NCBI GenBank assembly: GCA_030770425.1
Contig: JASJFT010000004.1
Span: 62,001-126,000 of the forward strand
Reading direction: 5' to 3'
DNA length: 64,000 nucleotides
Source: Darksidea phi
Lineage: Eukaryota; Ascomycota; Dothideomycetes; Pleosporales; Lentitheciaceae
Position numbers and translations under genes: made by a program. The notes below the pieces were generated by a model, which did not search any database, had not been told where the DNA came from, and saw only the letters and a program-made list of their open reading frames with translations. Below are positions 47,088 through 58,322 of this stretch, one piece after another; the stretch's first letter is position 1; the number at the start of each line of letters is the position of its first letter.

Positions 47088-48675
47088 ATGGAATCGCAAT
47101 GGACCGCTGAAGGAACGCGGGCACCTCGCTACTCAACCCAGGATTCCCGTTTGTCTTCCGAGGCTGGTGCCTTGGGTAAGTCAAGTTATCCTAGTATACA
47201 ATACGCGGGAAAGCTCACAGTATCTCAGATTCGGTTTATGTAACGAGCTGTCTGGTGCTGCTTGCCAACATGTTTGCACTGAAATCGAAGCATTCATATC
47301 CCAGTAAAGCCGATCTCCTTCAAGATCTTTTCGAATTTCTCGCCACCGTTCCAGACATAGTCAACAAAGACGAGGTGACCTACAAGCAGCTGACTGAAGT
47401 TAGCGAGATCTTGATAGATACCGGTACAATCCGGATCTCGCCTACACCTAATCCACAAAGTCCCGTCCAGTCCATCGAGCTTGGTAGCCCGGTGAGTACG
47501 CGGTCATCTGGCTTTCCTTCTGCCTCGTTTGAAGACGATACACCCCACGGTAGGCTAAATCCCGCCTACCCGTATTTTGATCGCGTGCTAACCCATTATG
47601 GACCACACTATGGACCCCATTATCACCTTCCCGGAAGAGATCCTCCCCAGCTTCTTCTCTCACGGCACTGAATACTCGATCGAAGAGATCAGAGCGATCA
47701 TCGAGCCTCACTGCAACAGCGAAATTCAATGTGTTCGTTCTTTAGACGTCCTTATTAATTCGCTATTGGAGAAGGGTTTCCTAGTGGCTGGTTTATCGGT
47801 ACGTTTGTATATTGTCTCTGTGTATAACATTACAGTAACTTCTTTTACAGTGGACTCAGACACGATGCTCCCAAGACGATGCCGGCAGCGCTGGTGCGTT
47901 GCCAGAACCCGATCTGGAGGTCGTCAGCCACATCGACGCGACTTCCGATCCCGACAGGATTCCGGAATGGGCACAGGATTTGACAGCCTCTCAGAAGATT
48001 AGGGTTGTGCGACCTCTTCGCCTGGACGATGTGATTGAGATTGAAAACGATGATATCTACGATGAGGAAGGCGAGACAGATGTACCGGCCGAGCTGGTGC
48101 TCGGCCCCGTGGAAGCGGAAGAACCACTGTCAGAGTGCCATCCCGACAAAGACAAATGGATGGAACAACTCAAGTGGATCAGACAATTTGCCCGAATGAC
48201 ACCAGAGAACCTTTGGGTAGTAGACGTGGAATACAGTGTTTTCAATTACGCATGTCCAGTTGCTTGGAATATTACATTCCGGCGCTTCTCCGACGGCAAG
48301 GTTCTCTTACGCTGCCGCGTCGACTACGACGGAGCTACAATCGACGAACTCATCGACGCATACCATGCCGTGTGCCCAGAAAATTTTCATTTGGCAAAAG
48401 CTACAGAGAAGCGGATAAGGGCCTCTTTCAGAAAGTTCTATCCCACAGCTGGTGCTGTGGGATACACGTTTACCGAGATGAGACACCAGTTGATTTCTGA
48501 GCATGGCTTTGATCCTGAGACGCATGCCATTCTCTCCTATGCTGGCCTCGAGATGCAGGTAGTCTGGAAGGTCCTAGCAGGACTTGACGAGCCGTTCATC
48601 GCGCCCACAGGAAGAGACGACTTTCGAATGGGCAAAATCTCATTCACATGCCTCCAGCCAGTAAATGTATACTGA
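47088..48675 (+). CDS. DEDD-type exonuclease-like protein
   Basis: Likely RNase-H-fold 3'-5' exonuclease homologue. Exons read as 47088..47175, 47229..47491, about 47640..47798 and 47851..48675, giving 444 residues. The N-terminal half has YVTSCLVLLANMFALKSKH and HGTEYSIEEIRAIIEPHCNS, without known domain. The C-terminal half begins ENLWVVDVEYSVF, where D-x-E matches the first DEDD motif. It ends with GFDPETHAILSYAGLEMQVV, a region where related fungal proteins keep further acidic residues. The third intron (about 150 bp, acceptor GAAGAG) is the weakest join. Substrate is unknown; I cannot confirm all four catalytic acids. Confidence 0.6.
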
Positions 48676-49029
48676 CTGGCACGGAGCATGATGACATGTG
48701 ACCGTTACAGGCTGAGGGATGTTTACCGGAAATTGTTTGGTTTAGAGGATCATCGATCTCAATGGTCGGACGCCGATACAATCCTTTTACTGGATATTTT
48801 ACGAATCTTTACTGAGTTTTAAGCTATCTCTGCCGCTGGTCTGATGCTTGGCGAGCGCTCGCTTTGGGTGTGGTTGTGTCTTTCAACTAGGGTTGAAGGA
48901 GGCTTGAGGTTGTCGCGCCTAGTAAACAGTAGAGTCAGCTTAGAAAAATCGCAATAATTGACAGACAGACTAGAAGTGCCGGAGAGCCGGGTCTCCAAAA
49001 GCCCACGCCTCAAGCTACTGAACAACTAG

Positions 49030-50302
49030 TCAAGGCTGTGCTCCCACCTCCTCCCTTAACCAATGTTGCTGCCCCAAGATCAAAGAAACGCACTGCCCCG
49101 AGGACTCGCTCATGGACCTCTACACCGATCCCGCCACCATCCGAGTAGAAGAGCTTCGGAACAACATCAACACCGCACTCGCTTCCTGCTACAACGCCTC
49201 ATCCGCCCTCCGCAATTGGAAACCCCCAATCGATCACCTCCCCTTCGTCTCCAACTAGGTCGATTACAGCAAGAAACATGGCATCGGATACATCCTCGCC
49301 AACGGCAGGGTCGGCGTCATCATCAACCACACTGACGACAAGCCGCTTACGCACACTATTGTCGACTACGGCTACGAATACCTCAAGAACACCTTCGATC
49401 GCCGTACTCTTAAATCCGTTCCATTCGTATTCTTCGCCTAGGCAGATAACGGCAGTTTGAAGGAGACCACTATGTCCGAGGCCGACCGCAAGCAGAATAG
49501 CATCTTGTAGGCCAAATTCGGACGGTACATGTACAAGCATCTCAACGAGCAGACGCTCATCTAGGATAGGGAGCAAGAGGAGCGGCCGATAACAATCGTC
49601 CGGTACTATCAACGCGCGGGCAACGTCAGCATATGGGGTTTCAGCAACGGGTGTTTCCAGGTCCGTCTTCTTTCCCCCCTTCCCTTCCCTTTCCTTCCGT
49701 TTAGCTCCCTCTTCTCCTCTCTCCGTTTCCTTCTCTTCTATTCTAAGTATATACTGAACCGATCCTTTGTGCACAGTTCAACTTCCCCGACCGCACCAAA
49801 ATCGTCCTCTCTGCCGATGGCAAATACATCTCCTTTACCGCGCTCCCGCTCCCCGCCATCGCACACATGGCCACCCACCCCGCTGACCTTCCCGCCGAAT
49901 TCATCGAGGCCCGCAAAGTCCTCTCCGGCAGTATCTACCGGTTGCTGTACGGCGCCCAACCCATCCCGAACCTGACCTTCAAGTCCACATCCGAAAACGT
50001 TGAAGTCGACGTCCTGACACTGACGGCCGCGAACGCCTTGCCCGCTAAGCTGCGTTTCGTGGCCGAAATGGTGGGCCACTGGGTTTCTGGGGGGTGGCCT
50101 GGGATGCAGGCCGGCACAAAGAAGGTGGCCGAGGTGGAGAGGTAGGACGATGGAGGATGCGTGGGTTAGCAAGATTGACTGGGTTACGGTGGGAAGGTTC
50201 GGCGGGGATGGGATGCCAAGGGGAAAGAAGGAGGAGCAGGAACAAGGTGAGGATAAGGAAGTGGAGATTGGGACGGCTGCGATGCCGGTGGAGTTAGTCT
50301 GA
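49030..50302 (+). pseudogene. polo-like kinase pseudogene, polo-box part
   Basis: Matches only the C-terminal half of Polo/Cdc5 kinases. It reads RVEELRNNINTALASCYNAS and LRNWKPPIDHLPFVSN, then a TAG where Trp is expected before VDYSKKHGIGYILANGRVGV. Two or three further TAG codons fall inside the polo boxes (after VPFVFFA, after KQNSIL and after NEQTLI). After a probable intron near 49660-49775 it resumes as FNFPDRTKIVLSADGKYISF and ends near GTKKVAEVER. A frame-shifted tail (WVSKIDWVTVGRF) reaches about 50302. The kinase domain is absent upstream. It is not functional as a kinase; a working copy must exist elsewhere. Confidence 0.85.
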
Positions 50303-51101
50303 GCAAGAAAAAAAAAGAAGGTGATGAAGATTGGGCGTTTTGCGTTGGGCTTGTACTTGAAGCTGTATTTTTTTGCTTCTGGATGGTATCTTCTTTCCTT
50401 GACTATTGCCGAAGGATCTACAACCGTCGAGGCCAAGATCTGCCAATGCCATCGCCATGAACTGAGTAAGGAGGCACATAGATCTGACTGCAGGTACCTC
50501 GTACATAAGCATAGTAGGCCTATGCGTCAATTAGTACGGGCTTTAAGGTGGTGAGACTCAATCTAGCGTACGAATGCTTCCGGTTGCCTTAATAACCCCT
50601 TCGATTCCGCTATTGTGGATAGAATAGAGTAACCGTTGTGTTGCCTTGCCAACGAATAAGGGTGATAAGCGCTTCCAAGCTCTACAGCTCTATAATCGTG
50701 TCGTGTATAAGGTGTGGGTGTAGCACCTCTACCGTGTAAAAACTTCTAGTCTTTCGTGCGGACTTTACAGAAGAGACTCCACTTTGAAAATCCGAAGAAA
50801 TAACGTTGCAAATCGCAGAAAGGAATAGCTGCAGTGTGCAACAATAGGTGCTGACACCCTTCTGGATTCGTTTTAGCAGCTATGTACCGCCACTTAGGGG
50901 AGAGCGGGAGCGATGATGGGTATCATCTGATACGCAACATGACCGGAAAATGTCGGGCCTGGCTTGTGCATACCTCAGTCTCACGAGTATGCAGTGGAAA
51001 GGGTGAGTAGGGAGGAACGAAAATGGAACTTTTATCGGGCTTGGGGCTCCGGTATCCGTCTCGAAGAAAGGAATCCGCCTACATTCGCGCCGCCCTTCCC
51101 A
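50303..51101. other. gene-free stretch
   Basis: No supported gene; short frames only. It lies between the polo-box pseudogene and the 3' end of the GNAT gene. Confidence 0.5.
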
Positions 51102-51683
51102 TCACTTACCCTCCCCGGCCGCCTTTCCCAATGCCTCGCCCTCCAGCCTCAAGCCCACCCATTGCGCCTTCCGCGTCGCCCCAAGGCTCTCATAAAACTC
51201 TAGACTAGGCGTATTCCAATTCAAGCAGCTCCACTCCAGCCTCGATCCACCCACCCTAATTACCTCCATTGCACACGCCTTGATCAACGCCTTCCCATAC
51301 CCGCGTTTCCTATACTTCGACTTGACAAACAGGTCCTCAAGGTAGATGCCTGGTGTACCGGTCCACGTGCTGAAGTTGAAAAAGTAGAGAGCCATGCCGG
51401 CGATTTCACCTTCGGGGGAGGTGAGGAGAAAAGTGCGGGCGTACCCCGGCGTGAAGGCATCGGCGGAGGTGGAGGAGGAATCGTGGAAAGCGAGCGTCTT
51501 GGAGAGGAGCTCGGGGCTTGCGGCAACGGAAGAAGTGGCTTTCTCGTACGTGGCTAGTTCCATAATGAGGTCGTAGATTGTTTGGACGTCTGCGGATTGT
51601 TGTTAATCAAGCCTAGAATGTAGGCGAAACGTTTGCGAACCTTCGCGCGTCGCGTAGCGAATTGTTGCGCCGTCCGAAGCCAT
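51102..51683 (-). CDS. GNAT family N-acetyltransferase
   Basis: Acetyl-CoA-dependent acetyltransferase of 176 residues; exons 51641..51683 and 51102..51589 with a 51-bp intron (GTTCGC, CAG). The start MASDGATIRYATREDV is a standard GNAT beginning. The fold continues through IAGMALYFFNFSTWTGTPGI, the acetyl-CoA-binding motif LFVKSKYRKRGYGKALIKAC (Q/R-x2-G-x-G/A) and LEWSCLNWNTPSLEFYESLG. The closest described relatives are spermidine/spermine or thialysine acetyltransferases (SSAT type), given the EDLFV and NxPSxxFY motifs. Substrate is not certain. Confidence 0.9.
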
Positions 51684-51802
51684 TGCGACGTACTGCAGCT
51701 GAAGCTTTACAGTAGAAGAAGTGTGGGTGCTGAAGCGTGAGATTATAGCGACTGACGCGCCCTGTGATGTCGTTCACAAGTGGCAGAACTGCGGAGTGCC
51801 GA

Positions 51803-53110
51803 CTAATGTGGCTCACCGCCCACAGCGGCCCGCGCCGATTGGGCCTCCCGTTGTGCCTTCCGGAAAACGTCTGCTTCGACCCGAAGTGGGTGGGTTTCCG
51901 GCAGGAAGTCGACATAGAAGGGAATCATGACGTGCTTTCGCTTCGCTTTCTTTTCCGATGGTGGACGGTCTGGTGGCAGTTCCTTGATGAGTTTACCTTG
52001 ATCGTCCACTCCGGCGAAGAGATTATCATGCACGGGTGCAGAGTAAATGCGCTGATTGATGCTGGAAAGACCGCTGCCCCAGATGACTGTCCACTTGCTG
52101 CGTTCGTCGTTCCATTCCAGCTTGCAACAGTAGACGAGGACCTTGGCGTACAGTCGTCTCATGAAACGCGGGGTGAGATTGTGTGGGCGGTCGATACCTG
52201 CGGGTCTATCGGCTTTGTTCGGCTTGTCTAGAGCGAGAGCCTCGTCCATAAGTTGCTTGAATTGTGCTTCGTCATTTACGGGGCGGGGATGGAGGTCAAC
52301 TGCGGGCGTTCGGCGCTTGACGAAGCTGATCTGTTTGTTCCCGTCAATCATGGCCTGCAGCGAGTCCCATTCCTCATTCGGTAGAGGCGGCAGTAGGCGT
52401 GTCATGGTCGCGGCATACCACCTCTTCACGTTGTTACGCGCTCGCTTGATGGGCATCGGACGTTGCCAGATATTGTTGATGGGCGTCGTGAGGTGGGGTT
52501 TCCTGATGATGTTGCTCAAAGTGATGCCTTTCTGGCTCTGAGACCTGACGGCCGCCTTCAGTCTGGAGTAGCGATCGGAGATGTCGATGATGTAGTCGGA
52601 GCCTTTTGTCTTGGGGGCGTCAAAGAAGGACAGGAAGCGCTGGTTACTGTAGTATAGCTTCTGCAGCGGCGCAGGCTCGTCCTCGGGCATATTTTCCCCT
52701 GTCGTAGCAGCATCCGGCCTTAGCAGCTCCTCTAGTAGAGCATACTTCCTCCTTCCGATCCGCCCATACGTGAACATCAAAATCTTCTGCAGACATGGCG
52801 CCTCTCCTAGGGTGGCCCGCCGGAGGTAGTTCAGCCCCCGCCGCCCCTTCCGCTGCATCGCACGGGTGCGCTCGTTGATGATGGCTTCATTCCGGCGTCT
52901 GAACGAGCGGTGTCGGTACTTCTCGACGGCCTTCGCGCCGATGGAGCTTGTCGTATTTCCGCGTGGCTGATAGGCTCTGAAGCGGTTGACGATGTAGCGG
53001 CGGAAGTAATGGCGGGCATTCGCGTCGGGTAGGTACGTGGCTTCGCGCAGGAGGGCGCGCAGCAGGTGGACCGACTTGAGGTGAGATGCCGTTTGCTGCA
53101 GTGGTGTCAT
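51803..53110 (-). CDS. LYR-motif domain protein, probably mitochondrial
   Basis: Intronless gene, 435 residues. The N-terminus reads HLKSVHLLRALLREATYLPD followed by ARHYFRRYIVNRFR, the helical LYR-like (Complex1_LYR) fold that binds acyl-ACP and helps assemble respiratory or Fe-S complexes. The canonical L-Y-R triad is here L-L-R. The remaining sequence is highly basic (RRRNEAIINERTRAMQRKGRR; WYAATMTRLLPPLPNEEWDS) and has no domain I know, but it is typical of a conserved fungal family with an LYR head. No cleavable presequence is obvious, although the basic N-terminal helix could direct import. It shares a 350-bp divergent promoter with the Mbp1-type gene. Confidence 0.8.
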   Translation of the reverse strand: MTPLQQTASHLKSVHLLRALLREATYLPDANARHYFRRYIVNRFRAYQPRGNTTSSIGAKAVEKYRHRSFRRRNEAIINERTRAMQRKGRRGLNYLRRATLGEAPCLQKILMFTYGRIGRRKYALLEELLRPDAATTGENMPEDEPAPLQKLYYSNQRFLSFFDAPKTKGSDYIIDISDRYSRLKAAVRSQSQKGITLSNIIRKPHLTTPINNIWQRPMPIKRARNNVKRWYAATMTRLLPPLPNEEWDSLQAMIDGNKQISFVKRRTPAVDLHPRPVNDEAQFKQLMDEALALDKPNKADRPAGIDRPHNLTPRFMRRLYAKVLVYCCKLEWNDERSKWTVIWGSGLSSINQRIYSAPVHDNLFAGVDDQGKLIKELPPDRPPSEKKAKRKHVMIPFYVDFLPETHPLRVEADVFRKAQREAQSARAAVGGEPH

Positions 53111-53460
53111 AGCATAGGGGAGGAAGAACGCAGAGATGCCGAATCGCGTGGTGGTGAGCTGGGCCGCTTGAAACGGGCCGCGTTGATTGGCCCAAGTTCC
53201 AGCCTAGGCCAACGCGCACACACGCTGAACACGCGCCTGCTGCTCCGCTCCACCAAGCCCATATTCACCACTCCCCGCTGCTCCACCGCGCCGTCGACGC
53301 TATCCGCCATCTACACTCGAGCGATCATAGCGAAAAGCCGCCGCAGAACGTACGATAGCTGCGCCCGACTAGTCGACTACCGTCTTCCCATCTCTACCCG
53401 TCCCCACGTAATGAGCACACCAGCCTGACGTCGCCCACCACCACCGCCTGACGTCGCAGG

Positions 53461-56097
53461 ATGCTCGCGCGCTCGTCGCTGGCCTCGTCTTTCCCCACGG
53501 GCTCGCCGTCGCAGCCTGCCATGTACGCCAATTCGCCGCATGGAAACATGGCCGCGCCCGCCTTCACCCGCTCCTTCTCCGACCTCAATGGCTTCCAGCA
53601 GCACGCCATGGAGAAGCCGCAGATCTACACCGTGCGCATAGAATATCCCTCCTCCATGCAGCCTACTAACTATGCAGGCTGTCTACTCGGGCGTCTCCGT
53701 GTACGAAATGGAGGTGAACCGCGTTGCCGTCATGCGCCGCCGCTCCGACGGCTGGCTCAATGCTACCCAGATCCTCAAGGTCGCCGGCGTCGATAAGGGC
53801 AAGCGCACGAAAGTCCTCGAGAAAGAGATATTAACGGGCGAGCATGAAAAAGTCCAGGGCGGCTACGGCAAGTATCAGGGCACATGGATCAACTACCGCC
53901 GGGGAAGGGAGTTCTGTCGGCAGTACGGCGTGGAAGACATCCTCCGGCCGCTCCTGGACTACGACATCAGCGCAGACGGGAACGCCGGGCAGGGCATCGA
54001 GACGCCGACCAAGGAGCAGGCCATGGCAGCGAATAGAAAGCGCTTCTATACGCAGAGCATGGACGGCCGCACCACAAGCCAGAACGTTGGCGGCACTTTC
54101 TTCTCCAACATTTCCTCGACGGCGACCAGTGCACTCGCCGCTATGAACAAAGTCGCGCGGTTGAACTCCCCCGCACCGCGTCCAGGGAGTTCCTCGCAAG
54201 GGCGCAGGTCAATGGGTCGGCCGTCGCAGGGGCCCATAGGAAGCCAAGACTCCTTCCGCGCCAGCAGCCAACAGAGCATGCAAAGCATGGCTTCAGAACG
54301 CAGTTTCGGCGCCACCAACGGTCACACTGACTCTGCGTACGGTACGGGTGTAGACGATGTGCAAGAGCCGCCAAGGAAACGGCTGCGTCCGTCGCAAGAA
54401 GAGTCATTCTCTCAGCCCAATGGAGATCTCATTATGCGCGATCAGGGATCGCCCACCGAACCAAGCGACTCGTTCTATCAAAGCCGTCATCAACTGACCA
54501 CAGCCGACGGCGAAGTCCCGACCGCGCTACCTCCCCTACCGCATCCAAGTAATAAGCTCGCCGAAGAGAAGCAGGCTATGTTGACTGATCTCTTCGCGGA
54601 CCAGTCACGCACAGACTTTACCAATCATCCAGCAATATTACACCTTTCTGGGGCCGATCTGGATATGCCTATCGACAACAGTTCAAATACTGCGCTGCAC
54701 TGGGCGGCAACACTGGCTCGGGTGTCGTTGATGCGCTTGCTAGTATCAAAGGGAGCGAACATGTTCCGAGGGAATGCTGCTGGCCAAACTCCGCTGATGA
54801 GCGCCGTTTCAGTCAACAACAGCTTAGACCACAGCTGCTTTCCGGAAACACTGGAAATCCTAGCCCCTCTTATCGAATTGAGAGATGCTCAAGGCCGAAC
54901 AATTCTCCACCACATTGCGGTCACATGTGCGATCAAGGGCCGAGCTGCGTCGAGCAAGTACTATCTCGAGGCACTCCTAGAGTATCTCGTACGAAGTAAC
55001 ATCGGCAACAGTCAGTCAATGTCGTATGAAGGCAACGGGAATTACGGCAAGCCAATCGGACTGATGCGTTTCATGCAAGAAATGGTCAACGCCCGGGACA
55101 AGGCCGGCAACACGGCTTTGAATCTCGCCGCCAGGATAGGCAACCGAAACATAATATCGCAGCTAATGGAAGTTCAAGCGGACGTGTCTATACCGAACCA
55201 CAAGGGCACTCGGCCGATCGACTTTGGCGTTGGCAGCGACGGAGACGATGCGCCAGTAGCCGCCAGCAGTCCAAGCAAAGGGAAGGCGCCTCTGAGTAAG
55301 GTAGAGGAGACGAGTCGGGAAATTCAGCCTTGTAAGTTTTGTCCTTTGCGCACCACACGTGCAATCTAATAAAGGAAGTGATGAGTGGCATACTGCAAAG
55401 CGCAAGTATGCAGTTCACCCAAGAAGCCCGCCTGAAACAAGATAATATCGACCGCACCAATGAAAGGATAGCCCAACTCTCCGCGCATCAAAAAGCTGAA
55501 CAACAACGCCTTGAAACACTCCGAGCCCGCATACGTGCACGGCAGGACCGCGCAAAACGAATATCTAATCTTCAGCGATGGCTCGACATTCAGCGTAAGA
55601 ATCTTGCAATCAGCACCGGCGAGCAACCCCGCGAAAAGCGCCAGATCGGGCATGCCGACCACGAAATTGCAAACTTTGCTCTCGCATCTGACCTCCCTCC
55701 GCAACTCCTCGCTGCTGGCGACCACCTAAGCCGGAAGGCATCGGATGGACCTGCATATTTATCAACGCCTCTTCCTCTCGACACGACATTCCTCGCTCAG
55801 CAACACGCGGCTTCCATCGCTAAACTCCCGTCCATCACCACGCTTAGACAAAGACTGGAAGTATACACCCAAAACAACAGGGGTCTAGCCGAGAGGAGAA
55901 GGATACTCAAAGAGAAGGATGGCCAGCTGGAGGTCATGTATAGAAAAGTGGTCAGTCTATGCACAAAGGTCGATGAGGATCGTGTGGACAGCGTGTTGGA
56001 GGGGCTAGTGCAGGCGCTAGACAGCGATCCGCTTGATGGTGTCGAGGTGGGGCGCGTGAGGGAGTTCTTAAGGAAGGTGGAGGGTGTAGAGGGGTAG
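53461..56097 (+). CDS. APSES transcription factor, Mbp1/Res-type (MBF subunit)
   Basis: DNA-binding subunit of the MBF-type complex that drives G1/S transcription by binding ACGCGT boxes. Exons 53461..53631, 53678..55331 and 55379..56097 give 847 residues. The APSES/KilA-N domain at about 58-160 reads VAVMRRRSDGWLNATQILKV and GYGKYQGTWINYRRGREFCR. Ankyrin repeats are around residues 380-560 (NTALHWAATLARVSLMRLLV; NTALNLAARIGNRNIISQLM). The last exon holds a coiled coil (ERIAQLSAHQKAEQQRLETL) for Swi6-type pairing. The ATG at 53461 is preferred over the internal MYANSPHGN because the N-terminus is typical either way. The last junction uses acceptor GGAAG; the in-phase fit supports it. Confidence 0.93.
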
Positions 56098-58322
56098 GCA
56101 CCAGCGATGAAGTACTTGTTGTCATGTTATGCCATCCTAGGAGAGTTTCCTGTTTCATGTATTCCGTACGATATTCCTTTGGGTACTGGCGATTTTGCGC
56201 CTTTTACTTCCTTAAGCACTATCCTTAAGCAAGGTGCTAAGACAAGAAGAAGGACTAGCTTCTCCTTCGTGTAAATATGAATGATAACACTTTTCTAATT
56301 ATCACCTTCTTCCTCTCTCACTTTTTTACTATCATTGCAATCATCGTCGAGTTGGCCTGATGGTACGCATCATGATCATCACTTATCCGCTGATATTCAC
56401 GAAGTTTTTCCATAAGAATCACCAGTCATATCCGTGAAAGCCCTCTTTCCAAGCAACCCACAACAAGCAAAACATGATAACCCCTGCCTACATGCTTTTT
56501 CACATGCGGCTAGAATCTAATTACGCAGGCTAGCACATGAGTCGAGAGCGTGGGAGTTTTTTCGGTCCTTGAGAATGCAATGCTTTACGCGTTCGTTTCG
56601 GAGCCATTTTTGTTGACTGGTAGAAGTTGCTCTGCCAAGTATTCGACATCTCTTTTTGAATGTATTCGTAAACTCTATTGAATTTGTCACATGTTGCGCA
56701 GTATAGGAAGTTGATCGCTCTGATTTCTACACTAGCTAAGTATATAGCTATATATATAGAGAGAGTCTCTAGTACAGGCTACCTCTAGACTAGGCTTAAT
56801 TAAGTATTTCCCTAGCTTCTTAATATCTCAGTACTAACCATTATTTTTAGGGAATCTCCTTAGTAAACGGAGTCCTGAGGCGTTCTGTATACAGACGGAG
56901 CCGTGATAGAATTTAACTGTTTTCGGCTAGTCCTTGAAACCGACGAGGGGCTCAAAAGGGTACCTAGGAAGCGCGCTACGTCCTAAGACGTAATCTACCA
57001 TGGGGTCAAATCAGGAACCAGAATACCGAAACGGGACCAGTTTAGGAACCCAGTAGCCGTAATCGGGCATCTCAGTTCGGAATCCGCGTCGCGCAGTAAC
57101 CGTTCTATAGTCTACATATTTGTAGACTAGCCGGTCCAATCTCGAAAATAGACCAAAGGTACTCTTGACTTCTAACCACTTCAGAATCTGTGCACAACTT
57201 AACATTTCAATATTGCTATGCTTAATATACTCTTTAGCTATTTATTAATATTCTAGACTCCTCGAACCTAAATATTACACGAGTTGTGGTTGTGAAATCG
57301 CTCGATTCCTGCCGCGTGCGTTTTGAGGTTGCAATCAAAAATCTTCTTCACAGCGCCATTATCTTTGTTTAACCATAGATTGAACTTGTAAAGGGGGGTG
57401 ATGCATGCAATAAATCCTCCTTTAATGCCAGGAAGCCATCATCAGCAATGTACGAATAGTATCTGTGGTGAAAGGCAGTTTCGCCACGGTGGTCGGTATG
57501 CTTTCGGCGATTTGATTGGATTACTCTATTCCGACATAAGTAAGGCGTGGTAAGTTAACGTTACGTAATTTGTTTTAATTAACGATTTACCGTTCTTGGC
57601 AGTCTAACCGCCCATTCGCAGAAAATGCCCTGCCGAAATATGGAGAATTCTGGACTCAATCCTCATTATATACTCTCCGACGTTGACCGCAGGCGAGGGA
57701 ACGCCTACCGGTATTGACGCGCCCGGATGCGCCACTCGATGAGATATTTGATATTAATCGATCTCCTGAATAGATTCCATTCTCTGGACTGACATGATGT
57801 TACGCATTGTCGCAAAGTTTAGGAACGACTGGCGAGTCGTGACGCGCTTACGACACGTGTCGCAGGTCAGGCAACGTTCAAACGAGCCTCAGGCAACAAT
57901 TATATTAGTCATCTGGCTTGTGCTTTATGTAGATCTGCGGGCTGGAGTGTCCTATATCGCAGACAACGTCATCAATCAATACAGCGCTGCTGCTCATCAT
58001 CAAGATTGTATAAATTTCCATCTTTTAGCACATCCAGTGCGACACTAAAGGTATTTCTATCTGCATTTCCCCAAATGCCGTACCGTACAGATGGCTCTTC
58101 GAGTGAGATTTTTGAGCTTGTCTCTAGATCTAGCTGACACAGCGTGGCAACTAAGCGCAAGGCTGCACGCAATACCGCCCAACAAGGCTGAACTGAAACC
58201 CCTTCCTAGCAGCGAGACCATATTCTCTTGACTGGATCTTCCTTTGTTTGCCATTGCCTTCGTGTCAATAGCTACTCCATGTAGCATGAACCGTTTCCTC
58301 TACCAGCCTGTGCGTCTCCACG
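56098..58322. other. gene-free region with LTR relic
   Basis: No intact gene. It contains the diverged LTR copy at 56692..56908 and AT-rich DNA around 56730-56760 and 57190-57280. A 64-codon frame on the minus strand (57011..57205) has no known domain. The right end is the promoter of the NLR-like gene. Confidence 0.5.
56692..56908 (-). repeat. solo LTR relic, Copia type
   Basis: Diverged copy of the LTR at 20891..21112, same orientation. It begins TGTTGCGCAG and ends CCGTGATA. The terminal CA has become TA, and other CpA sites also read TpA, as expected of RIP. No internal element sequence flanks it. The strand is given relative to the gag orientation. Confidence 0.65.

Noticed and set aside
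57011..57205. 64-codon minus-strand frame near the LTR relic
   Set aside because: No match to any retroelement domain that I can recognise, and it lies in decayed DNA.
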